From NCBI GenBank assembly GCA_934096105.1, contig CAKOLH010000034.1, positions 1 to 7,595 on the forward strand: 7,595 bases of DNA, in the 5' to 3' direction. This DNA is from an uncultured Bacilli bacterium. GTDB taxonomy: Bacteria; Bacillota_I; Bacilli_A; RF39; UBA660. Below, in pieces: positions 1 through 5,485 of the stretch. A model generated the notes under the pieces. That model was not told the DNA's origin, made no database searches, and was given only the letters and a program-made list of their open reading frames with translations. Within the stretch, counting starts at the first letter, position 1. Every line of letters begins with the position of its first letter. A program made the position numbers and the translations under genes.

Positions 1-5
1 CTGTA

Positions 6-76
6 GTCTCTCACTATCATTAAAGCCTAAGGTCTTTAATGAAAAATATGAAGCCTATAAAATAGTCTTCATATTT
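6..76 (+). repeat. Two-hairpin intergenic element, copy A
   Basis: Read on +, the element starts with GTCTCTCACTATCA (6-19). Hairpin 1 pairs 17-25 with 34-42 (9 bp). Hairpin 2 pairs 44-53 with 67-76 (10 bp), one base after hairpin 1. Both stems end in AAG / CTT and enclose a C opposite T mismatch (C26/T33 and C54/T66) followed by a C-G pair; hairpin 2 then adds three A/T pairs and an AAA loop. Copy B at 5418-5485 has the same order in the opposite orientation, with different but still paired stem bases. The element may continue left of the window. It is not followed by a clean T-run, so it is a poor ordinary terminator. It lies 31 bases before the promoter of the next gene. Function is unknown: terminator or insulator, structured RNA, or mobile-element end are all possible. 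Confidence 0.75.
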
Positions 77-107
77 AGGTAATATTTTTAAAAAGAAAAT
101 AAATATA

Positions 108-116
108 TGATATAAT
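108..116 (+). promoter_or_regulatory. Extended -10 promoter for the metallopeptidase-like gene
   Basis: TGATATAAT matches the extended -10 consensus TGnTATAAT exactly. No good -35 box lies 17 bases upstream, which fits the extended -10 class. Transcription would begin near 122-124, giving a very short leader that starts at the ribosome site AGGAGGA (124-130), six bases before the ATG. Confidence 0.65.
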
Positions 117-136
117 ATATAAAAGGAGGATAATTA

Positions 137-781
137 ATGCAATTAGCAAATGATAAAATAATAATAAACTATAATGAAGAGGATAAAGAATATGTTACCA
201 CAATTTTTGATAAAATAAATACAATGCTTCCTAAATATTTAAATTTTTTTGATACAGAAAAATTAAACTATCTTATAATAATTAATCTTTATAATGATAT
301 TAATCAATTTCAAAATACCATCAAAAACAGAAACGGAGGTAAATCACCTAAAAGTTATATTGCAGCTATAACTCATAAAAATATTATAGATAGTTTATCA
401 TTAAATGAAAGAAGAAAAATATCAGAACATAAAAACACCACTGAAGAAGAATATATTATGGTTTTTCTTCACGAATTATTTCATATTTGTCATATCAATT
501 ATATGGGTGATAACAGTAAATGTACTTGGTTAGCAGAAGGTCTAGCTTGTTACTTTGGAAATTCGGTATATCAAGAAAGTACCATTGATTGTTCAGTAGA
601 AGATTTATTAAACTTACAAGCACACTATAAATATTATTATACATTAACAAAATATATAATAGAAAATTATGATCATAGCTATGTATTAAAGTTAGCAAAA
701 GATCCAAAATTATTATTCTCACAAACAGAAGAAATAGTAAGAGAAACAAATAAATATCTAAATAAAAAACATAAAAAATAA
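137..781 (+). CDS. Putative HExxH zinc metallopeptidase-like protein
   Basis: This encodes 214 residues. The visible signature is HELFH at residues 112-116, then WLAEG at 131-135, so a second glutamate (E134) lies 18 residues after the second histidine. HExxH followed by a W-L-x-E-G-x-A segment is the pattern of gluzincin-type peptidases of the peptidase MA-like group, where the two histidines and the later glutamate bind zinc and the first glutamate is catalytic. There is no signal peptide or membrane segment, so it is probably cytosolic. The first 100 residues are not recognised. The start is supported by AGGAGGA six bases upstream and an extended -10 promoter. It is transcribed alone and ends inside a strong terminator hairpin. 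The substrate is unknown; phage and conjugative elements often carry such small peptidases, but nothing here proves that role. Fold assignment is fairly safe; activity is inferred. Confidence 0.75.
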   Translation: MQLANDKIIINYNEEDKEYVTTIFDKINTMLPKYLNFFDTEKLNYLIIINLYNDINQFQNTIKNRNGGKSPKSYIAAITHKNIIDSLSLNERRKISEHKNTTEEEYIMVFLHELFHICHINYMGDNSKCTWLAEGLACYFGNSVYQESTIDCSVEDLLNLQAHYKYYYTLTKYIIENYDHSYVLKLAKDPKLLFSQTEEIVRETNKYLNKKHKK

Positions 782-813
782 TTGAAGTTTTAAATAATCT
801 TCAATTATTTTTT
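773..813. terminator. Bidirectional terminator hairpin
   Basis: A perfect 15-bp stem pairs 773-787 with 799-813 around an 11-base loop. An A-run on one arm and a T-run on the other make it a rho-independent terminator in both directions. It overlaps the stop codon of the + gene ending at 781 and lies just beyond the stop of the minus-strand phosphatase gene at 816, so it serves both convergent units. Confidence 0.85.
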
Positions 814-815
814 AT

Positions 816-1445
816 CTATATTTTAATATTTTTAATGTTTATTAGTCCATTATCATTATCAAATTCTAATTTAAATGTTTCCAAATAATTTGGTATACCA
901 TTAAAAAATACATTGTTATTATAACTATAGTCTTCGTTCAAAACAATATTGCATCTCAGTTTTTTTAATAAAAATATAATTGAAGTAGCGTGACTTATTA
1001 TAACAACCTTCTTATTCTTATTTCTATCTATTATATCAACAAGTGCATTATACATTCTATTACCAACTTCTTTTTGACTTTCCCCGTTTGGTAATTTATA
1101 ATTTTCATCTTCTAACTGGTTTTTTTCAAAATTATCAGGTACTTCATCATAAGAATTAATAACTCCGTGTATTCTCTCGCCAAGTCTATTATCTATATTA
1201 ACTTTTAAGTTATGATTATACCCGAAGTATTTAGCAGTTCCTAAACATCTACTATAACCTGATGACCATACTTCATTAATATTGTCAAATTCGTTATTGA
1301 TAGAAAACCAATTTGCCATTTTCTCACCATCTACACTTAGAGGTCTTATCATATTTTCAATTAAAACATTACTGTCACTCTTCACAATACCTAAATGTTC
1401 TTTAAAAGGCTTACTATGTCTAACTAGATATACTATAGTACTCAT
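816..1445 (-). CDS. Histidine phosphatase superfamily protein (phosphoglycerate mutase-like)
   Basis: This encodes 209 residues and contains the full catalytic set of the histidine phosphatase superfamily. VRHSKP at 8-13 gives R9 and the phosphate-accepting H10 (RHS instead of the usual RHG). SSGYSR at 61-66 gives the second phosphate-pocket arginine. E90 in GERIHG is the likely proton donor. NGES lies at 120-123, and ISHA gives H152. Such enzymes form a phosphohistidine intermediate and remove phosphate from sugars, nucleotides or other small molecules; the substrate cannot be read here. It is cytosolic, with no signal peptide. It is the last gene of a three-gene operon. Its ATG overlaps the stop of the preceding gene by one base (TAATG), and its own ribosome site is weak, which suggests translational coupling. 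Family assignment is confident. Confidence 0.88.
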   Translation of the reverse strand: MSTIVYLVRHSKPFKEHLGIVKSDSNVLIENMIRPLSVDGEKMANWFSINNEFDNINEVWSSGYSRCLGTAKYFGYNHNLKVNIDNRLGERIHGVINSYDEVPDNFEKNQLEDENYKLPNGESQKEVGNRMYNALVDIIDRNKNKKVVIISHATSIIFLLKKLRCNIVLNEDYSYNNNVFFNGIPNYLETFKLEFDNDNGLINIKNIKI

Positions 1446-2284
1446 TATTCTCTAATCACTTTCCCATCTAAATTACAAATATATGCATTCGGTAATTTAC
1501 TTTTAATATAGTCTAATTTATAATTATCTTTTTCATATATTCTACCTACTAAGACGCCTTCAATAAATACTGGAGAAATACCAAATACAATAGCACTTTC
1601 TCTATTAGTAAAAAAGTCATCTCTAATATCATTAATAAAATGATTATATATTTTATCAACTACAAAAGATTTTAGTATTTCTTTATCAAAGTCTAATCTA
1701 AAAATATCTCCTTCAAGTAGACTTTTAGCCTCTTTACTTTCCATATTAAGAATAAAACCAATTTGAACATAATCTTTTTGAAGATTAGGAAGAAATCTTG
1801 CCTCTTTAGTTTGCTCGACGAACCATTTACTATAATCGTTATTTTTAATTTCATTTTCTATATCAGAAATAGCTATAAGTTTAGTTCTTTTAACTTCTTC
1901 TCCTGCTTCTGTTCTGTAACCATCACCAACAAACTCAATAGTGCAGCCACTATAAAGATTAATATAATCAGATAGCATCATATCTTTTTGAATATTCCAG
2001 AATCCTACACAATAAGGATATTTTTGCCTAAATTCATTACTTCTAAAAGTACCCGCAGTAAATCCATCTTGTGCAATAATATCTAGTCCATCCATATTTT
2101 TATAGGTACCGTGCATAAAAGTACCTTTCTTTAAATAAACATTATCACCCAATTTATAACTATGTTTATCTAACTCAAAATTATCTTTATATTCATAAAA
2201 CTTATTTATTTGATTAATTAATAACTCTTTAGTTTTACCTACGAAGTTATCATTAACATATTTTATATATTCTTCCTTATTCAT
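1445..2284 (-). CDS. Uncharacterised protein, possibly ADP-ribosyltransferase-like
   Basis: I do not recognise this protein with confidence. The chosen start is the ATG at 2284 (279 residues) because AGGTGA lies five bases upstream; a GTG at 2293 would overlap that ribosome site. From the ATG, residues 57-80 contain F-M-H-G-T, then D-I-I-A-Q-D-G-F, resembling the HGT...I...GF opening of ADP-ribosyltransferase (ART) folds such as RNA 2'-phosphotransferases. VGFWN at 93-97 could be the second core strand. Near the end, RESAIVFGISPVFIEGV (228-244) resembles the ART strand carrying a glutamate before an I-x-P...I-x-G-V pattern. These are weak pattern matches, and no full catalytic triad is certain. 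It is the middle gene of an operon with a HIT protein 17 bases upstream and a histidine phosphatase overlapping its stop. No membrane segment or signal peptide is seen. Existence of the gene is secure; function is not. Confidence 0.7.
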   Translation of the reverse strand: MNKEEYIKYVNDNFVGKTKELLINQINKFYEYKDNFELDKHSYKLGDNVYLKKGTFMHGTYKNMDGLDIIAQDGFTAGTFRSNEFRQKYPYCVGFWNIQKDMMLSDYINLYSGCTIEFVGDGYRTEAGEEVKRTKLIAISDIENEIKNNDYSKWFVEQTKEARFLPNLQKDYVQIGFILNMESKEAKSLLEGDIFRLDFDKEILKSFVVDKIYNHFINDIRDDFFTNRESAIVFGISPVFIEGVLVGRIYEKDNYKLDYIKSKLPNAYICNLDGKVIRE

Positions 2285-2301
2285 AAAAATCACCTAAATT
2301 G

Positions 2302-2739
2302 TTAATTTGAAATATTAAATTCTTCTTTCATCATTTCGTATAACTTTAATCTTTCCTCTTTAGTAAAAATATCTTTCTGTCTTTTAAATTTACTATTCGA
2401 CCATTTCCAAAAATTGTAACCAAAGTGTTTATCAATATATACTTTGTTAAACAAATTTAATTTCTTTTTATATCTAGGAACAAACCAAAAATGGACATGA
2501 GGAGTTTCATTGTCTCTGTATGCATTGTTCATTAAGCAAGCTAAATTATACATTGTAGGATTAAATAATTTATTACATACTCTTTCCAACTCTTTTTCTA
2601 ATACTCCAAGTTCTATCCATTCTTCACTAGTCATATCACTAATTTTTTCTTTATGACCAGAAATAATACAAGCACCTGGAAACTCTTGACACCAATCTTG
2701 AAATACTACTTCAAAATATTTACCACTATATAATTCCAT
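2302..2739 (-). CDS. HIT-family (histidine triad-like) protein
   Basis: This encodes 145 residues, a normal length for a HIT protein. Residues 81-90, HVHFWFVPRY, are the histidine-triad signature followed by the usual P-R. HIT proteins are nucleotidyl hydrolases or transferases that attack an alpha-phosphate with the middle histidine, here H83. The expected third histidine of HxHxH is W85, a non-canonical triad also tolerated in some branches. An N-rich stretch (MNN at 70-72) before the motif fits the nucleotide-binding region. A dinucleoside polyphosphate hydrolase or other nucleotidyl-bond hydrolase is most likely, but the substrate is unknown. It is the first gene of an operon with the unknown protein and the histidine phosphatase. 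The ribosome site AGAAGGGA (2753-2760) lies 13 bases from the ATG, unusually far; an in-frame TAA three codons upstream of the ATG rules out a much longer protein. Confidence 0.83.
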   Translation of the reverse strand: MELYSGKYFEVVFQDWCQEFPGACIISGHKEKISDMTSEEWIELGVLEKELERVCNKLFNPTMYNLACLMNNAYRDNETPHVHFWFVPRYKKKLNLFNKVYIDKHFGYNFWKWSNSKFKRQKDIFTKEERLKLYEMMKEEFNISN

Positions 2740-2769
2740 TAAAATTTATCAATCCCTTCTAAAGGATAC

Positions 2770-2778
2770 TATATACCA
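2770..2778 (-). promoter_or_regulatory. Candidate promoter of the HIT / unknown / phosphatase operon
   Basis: On the minus strand TGGTATATA fits the extended -10 form TGnTATAAT with four of six -10 bases; an overlapping TATAGT at 2768-2773 is an alternative. Initiation would be near 2763, giving a 24-base leader. No clear -35 is seen. It is the only reasonable candidate in the 263-base gap before the operon. Confidence 0.35.
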
Positions 2779-2860
2779 ATTCTATGATAACATAAAAACA
2801 TAAAAAAATTACACAAATTATTTAATGTTTACAAAATTTTACAGATTTAATAAATTAAAG

Positions 2861-2891
2861 AAAGTATTCTTTAAAAACTAAAAAATACCTT
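2861..2891 (-). terminator. Weak hairpin downstream of the coupling-ATPase gene
   Basis: AAGGTATT and AATACTTT pair on the minus strand (2884-2891 with 2861-2868, one G-T pair) around a 15-base T-rich loop. It could help end transcription of the gene that stops at 3003, but no uninterrupted T-run follows. Confidence 0.25.
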
Positions 2892-2906
2892 CTGCTTCTC
2901 TATATT

Positions 2907-2933
2907 TAGTAAGGCTTAATATAATCCTTACTA
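2907..2933. repeat. Hairpin with internal C/T mismatch
   Basis: A perfect 8-bp stem (2907-2914 with 2926-2933) is followed inward by a C2915/T2925 mismatch, three A/T pairs and an ATA loop. It lies in the gap between the coupling-ATPase gene and the HIT operon. The layout, a stem then a C/T mismatch then a short inner stem and three-base loop, matches hairpin 2 of the elements at both ends of the accessory block. It lacks a T-run, so a terminator role is uncertain. Confidence 0.45.
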
Positions 2934-3002
2934 TTACCATTTTAATAATTAGTTCATTAGTAATCAATCTTTTTGTTACATCTTTTATCTAATATTAGTT
3001 TA

Positions 3003-4337
3003 TTACTTTATATTAAATAATTTAATATCATTTTTTGCAAGTTCAGGTAACTTTAAAGATTCTTTTTTCATATTCCAATTAATTTCATAATCAGGAAGAA
3101 CCTTAGTTTTAATAGGCATCATTCTAGGAACCAAAATAACCTCATTAAAGAAATCTATAGTTTTTAGTTCTTCAATTGAAATAAGAGGTCCTTTATTAGT
3201 ATTACCACATAACTTACTTACTTCTTCTAGAGTATATAAATCATTTGCTAATAAATAAATAATATTATCAAAGCACATTCTAATTAATTCAATATTTTTA
3301 CTACCATAAACATTATTTAAGTTAGTAAAGTTTTTAACAAAAGCAGTAATTTTAATATTAATTCCTCTAGCATAATTAAACTTACTATAAAAATCTACTA
3401 TAGGTAATAAACTATCAAATTCATCAATAACTAAGTTAAATCTTTCATTTTTATTTCCATATAATTGAACACTACAAAAGATTTGATCCAAGAATATAGT
3501 AATTAAATTATTAACATAACTTGAAATACCACTTATCACTACAATTGCAGTTTTTTTATTACCAATATTAGTTATGTCAAAGTCTGTTTTAGACATTGCA
3601 TTAGATAGTCTTTCTTTAGTAACAAATTTTTTAATTCTTTGATTAAATGTTACTAAAATACCAGCTTTTGTTTCAGGAGCAGTACCAAGCGTATTAAACA
3701 AATATTGATATGTACTAGAGATTCTATCTATTGTATCAATAATATTTTCTTTGCTATTATTTATTTGCTCAGATAAAGAAACTACACTATTTAAATTAAT
3801 TTCTTCTTCTTTAGCATTATCAAATAAAAACAGAACAAGACCAACAAAATATTCTATCGCGGTATTTTCCCAGAATATATCAGAGTTATCATTACTATCA
3901 TGTAATAAATAATATCCAATATTTTCTAACATTTCAATAGCTTTATCCTTATTATTATTTTTATATAATTCATAAGGAAAAGTAAGTACATTATAATAGT
4001 TTCCTTTTTCTAGGTTAGCATAGTCTAATACTATAATATTATAATTATTATTTTTTAGTTCACCACCTATCTCATCTAAAATTTCTCCCTTTACATCATT
4101 AATAAATAATGATTCTCCAGCCTTAATAGCAAGTTTAATTTGTGGTAACATAACACCCTGTGTTTTACCACTGCCAGGAGCACCAATAACAATAGTATGA
4201 GAATTATCATCTTTTATATATAATTTATCTTTATCAAATCCCATTGGTATTCCTGACTTTTTGATATCTGAATTAATATCTACTTTTTTAAGAAATTTTA
4301 ACATTTCCTCTTTAGTAGCCCATCTTGCATAATTCAT
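3003..4337 (-). CDS. VirD4/TraG-type coupling ATPase lacking the N-terminal membrane domain
   Basis: This encodes 444 residues from the ATG at 4337, chosen because AAAGGAG lies eight bases upstream; a TTG at 4394 would add 19 residues but has no ribosome site. Residues 4-12, ARWATKEEM, match the conserved segment that in VirD4/TraG proteins follows two membrane helices. Walker A GAPGSGKT is at 52-59, NDVKGE at 80-85, FWENTAIEYF at 155-164, and Walker B LVIDEF at 302-307 with D305 and E306. Residues 361-379 carry the late conserved A-N-D...G-N region. Coupling proteins are hexameric ATPases that bring relaxase-bound DNA or proteins to a type IV secretion channel. This one is about 150 residues shorter than usual and starts exactly at the soluble domain, with no membrane segment. 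No relaxase or channel gene is in the window. It may be a cytosolic variant, a piece repurposed for another job, or a remnant, although the reading frame is intact. Confidence 0.85.
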   Translation of the reverse strand: MNYARWATKEEMLKFLKKVDINSDIKKSGIPMGFDKDKLYIKDDNSHTIVIGAPGSGKTQGVMLPQIKLAIKAGESLFINDVKGEILDEIGGELKNNNYNIIVLDYANLEKGNYYNVLTFPYELYKNNNKDKAIEMLENIGYYLLHDSNDNSDIFWENTAIEYFVGLVLFLFDNAKEEEINLNSVVSLSEQINNSKENIIDTIDRISSTYQYLFNTLGTAPETKAGILVTFNQRIKKFVTKERLSNAMSKTDFDITNIGNKKTAIVVISGISSYVNNLITIFLDQIFCSVQLYGNKNERFNLVIDEFDSLLPIVDFYSKFNYARGINIKITAFVKNFTNLNNVYGSKNIELIRMCFDNIIYLLANDLYTLEEVSKLCGNTNKGPLISIEELKTIDFFNEVILVPRMMPIKTKVLPDYEINWNMKKESLKLPELAKNDIKLFNIK

Positions 4338-4359
4338 TATATCATCTCCTTTCAAAAAC

Positions 4360-4365
4360 ATTATA
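4360..4365 (-). promoter_or_regulatory. -10 box for the coupling-ATPase gene
   Basis: On the minus strand TATAAT is a perfect -10 box. Initiation would be near 4353, directly before the ribosome site AAAGGAGATGA (4342-4352). The expected -35 region is T-rich with no good match. Confidence 0.5.
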
Positions 4366-4378
4366 TTACCAAAAATAT

Positions 4379-4408
4379 ATAAAAAGTTAAACAAAAATGG
4401 CTTTTTAT
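4379..4408. promoter_or_regulatory. Inverted repeat between divergent promoters, candidate operator
   Basis: ATAAAAAG (4379-4386) and CTTTTTAT (4401-4408) form a perfect 8-base inverted repeat with a 14-base spacer. It fills the space between the -10 boxes of the divergent coupling-ATPase and AraC-type genes, where a shared regulator would bind. AraC proteins more often bind direct repeats, and the AT richness makes a chance repeat possible. Confidence 0.3.
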
Positions 4409-4416
4409 GATAAAAT
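4408..4416 (+). promoter_or_regulatory. Extended -10 promoter for the AraC-type gene
   Basis: TGATAAAAT matches TGnTATAAT with one difference. Initiation would be near 4422, at the start of the ribosome site AGGAA (4423-4427). Confidence 0.5.
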
Positions 4417-4427
4417 ATATCTAGGAA

Positions 4428-4901
4428 GTGATTTTTATTTATTCTAACGAACTAGTATGTAATATTTTAAAATATATTAATATCAATATAAATACGGAAA
4501 TTACTATAATAAATTTAAGTAATATTTTTAGTTATGATAAAACATATATTATGAAAAAGTTTAAAAGAGAATTAGGATTAACTATCGTAGAGTATATAAA
4601 TAATAAGAGAATACTAAATAGCCTAAGTAGTTATAGATTAAATACTACTATATTAAGAATAGCCTTATTAAATGGTTATAATAGTATAGAGTATTATTCC
4701 GAAATCTTTAGAAATTTAGTAGGAGTCTCGCCAAGAGTATATAAAAAATTTACAACTCCATTAAATAATTTAAACGAAGAAGAAACCAATACAATAAGAA
4801 ATTCAATATCTAATTTAATTAATATTGAAAATAAGATACAGAAATATTTAAGTAATCAAAAACCAAAAGAATTACCAGTCAGAAAATTATCGATATTTTA
4901 G
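4428..4901 (+). CDS. AraC-type DNA-binding protein
   Basis: This encodes about 157 residues. Residues 7-108 form a complete AraC/XylS DNA-binding domain. Helix-turn-helix 1 is around 27-50 (NLSNIF...FKRELG), the linker helix carries YINNKRI, and helix-turn-helix 2 is around 75-107, ending in the family hallmark G-V-S-P-R-V-Y-K-K. The usual N-terminal ligand-binding domain is absent; instead a polar 45-residue tail follows. It is cytosolic and probably binds DNA near its own promoter. It is divergent from the coupling-ATPase gene across 90 bases. The start is odd: the GTG at 4428 lies one base after the ribosome-site core AGGA, too close for normal use. In-frame ATT codons follow at 4431 and 4437, the latter at good spacing, and the next ATG would remove the first helix-turn-helix. 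The 5' end is therefore uncertain by a few codons. Confidence 0.85.
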   Translation: MIFIYSNELVCNILKYINININTEITIINLSNIFSYDKTYIMKKFKRELGLTIVEYINNKRILNSLSSYRLNTTILRIALLNGYNSIEYYSEIFRNLVGVSPRVYKKFTTPLNNLNEEETNTIRNSISNLINIENKIQKYLSNQKPKELPVRKLSIF

Positions 4902-4911
4902 TAAAAAAACA

Positions 4912-4955
4912 AAAAATGCACATTTTTATTAAAAATTTGTGCATTTTTATATATT
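4912..4955. terminator. Bidirectional terminator, first of two
   Basis: AAAAATGCACA (4912-4922) pairs with TGTGCATTTTT (4938-4948), with further T/A pairing inside. T-runs follow on both strands. It ends the AraC-type gene, whose stop is at 4901, and is the stronger stop for the minus-strand gene ending at 4999, where T-runs follow past 4911. Confidence 0.8.
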
Positions 4956-4968
4956 TTTAGTACCATTT

Positions 4969-4990
4969 TGCACAATGATTGTGCATTTTT
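4969..4990 (+). terminator. Second GTGCA terminator hairpin
   Basis: TGCACAA (4969-4975) pairs perfectly with TTGTGCA (4979-4985) around a TGA loop, followed by TTTTT on +. It repeats the GCACA/TGTGC core of the hairpin just upstream, so the two probably arose by local duplication or act as a tandem stop. Confidence 0.65.
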
Positions 4991-4998
4991 CAAGATTA

Positions 4999-5358
4999 TT
5001 ATGCTTCTAAACTTATTATAATACCAACTATTGAGTTAATAAATGAAGCCATCAAAAATGTTATTGATAGTATTAATCCAGCAATTGCTTTACCTTTTCT
5101 ATTAATAGATTTTAATCCTTTTGCACTAAATATAATACCACATATAGTTACTGGATAACCAAATAAAGGAATAATCCAAGCAGCAATAGAAACAAGTCCT
5201 AATATAAAACCTGCTAAAGAACTTTTATCAGATTTGTCAGCATTATTATTAACATTATTATTAATTTTATTTGTATTATTAACTAATACTCCACATTCTA
5301 AACAAATTGCTTGTTCCTCATTAAGTTTAGCCCCACAATTACTACAAAACTTAGCCAT
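4999..5358 (-). CDS. Zinc-ribbon membrane protein (DUF4190-like)
   Basis: This encodes 119 residues. Residues 5-22 form a zinc ribbon with two CxxC pairs, C5/C8 and C19/C22, of the FCSNCGAK type. A low-complexity asparagine-rich linker follows at about 26-42. Residues 48-118 contain two to three hydrophobic helices with a short polar loop (residues 77-87, SAKGLKSINRK), resembling the DUF4190 family of small membrane proteins. It is a membrane protein, with the ribbon probably on the cytoplasmic side. No enzymatic role is known for this architecture; it is common and often duplicated in Bacillota. The start is supported by GAGGAGGT seven bases upstream and an extended -10 promoter. It is transcribed alone. 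The twin hairpins at 4912-4990 terminate it. Confidence 0.82.
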   Translation of the reverse strand: MAKFCSNCGAKLNEEQAICLECGVLVNNTNKINNNVNNNADKSDKSSLAGFILGLVSIAAWIIPLFGYPVTICGIIFSAKGLKSINRKGKAIAGLILSITFLMASFINSIVGIIISLEA

Positions 5359-5383
5359 ATACTATACCTCCTCATCTGAGTAA

Positions 5384-5392
5384 ATTATAACA
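5384..5392 (-). promoter_or_regulatory. Extended -10 promoter for the zinc-ribbon gene
   Basis: On the minus strand TGTTATAAT matches the extended -10 consensus exactly. Initiation would be near 5377, a few bases before the ribosome site GAGGAGGT. It lies 25 bases from hairpin element copy B, mirroring the spacing of copy A from the promoter at 108-116. Confidence 0.65.
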
Positions 5393-5417
5393 TACATAAT
5401 ACATATAAACAATACAT

Positions 5418-5485
5418 AAATTTAAAGACTATAAGGCTTTAAATTTTCAAATAAAGACATTAGGCTTTATTTGATAGTGAGAGAC
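5418..5485 (-). repeat. Two-hairpin intergenic element, copy B (inverted relative to copy A)
   Basis: Read on the minus strand it starts with the same GTCTCTCACTATCA (5485-5472). Hairpin 1 is a 10-bp stem (5465-5474 with 5447-5456) and hairpin 2 a 10-bp stem (5437-5446 with 5418-5427), with no spacer between them. Both stems again end in AAAG / CTTT and enclose a C/T mismatch then a C-G pair. Stem sequences differ from copy A yet all pairs are kept, so pairing rather than sequence appears to be conserved. A related core, GAG-TCTAAGGT-CTC (5494-5481), partly overlaps the 14-base end and may be a third, weak hairpin. The element lies between the polC stop and the zinc-ribbon promoter. It could attenuate polC read-through, but no T-run follows. 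Confidence 0.75.

Noticed and set aside
2285..2293. GTG start for the middle operon gene.
   Set aside because: The GTG is part of the AGGTGA ribosome site that serves the ATG at 2284.
4338..4394. Longer coupling-ATPase start at a TTG, adding 19 hydrophobic residues.
   Set aside because: No ribosome site precedes it, the extra segment overlaps the promoter, and a strong ribosome site precedes the ATG at 4337.
1..5485. Calling the block a transposon or integrative element.
   Set aside because: No transposase, integrase or relaxase gene, and flanking bases at the two ends (CTGTA and CTTAG) do not form a target duplication.
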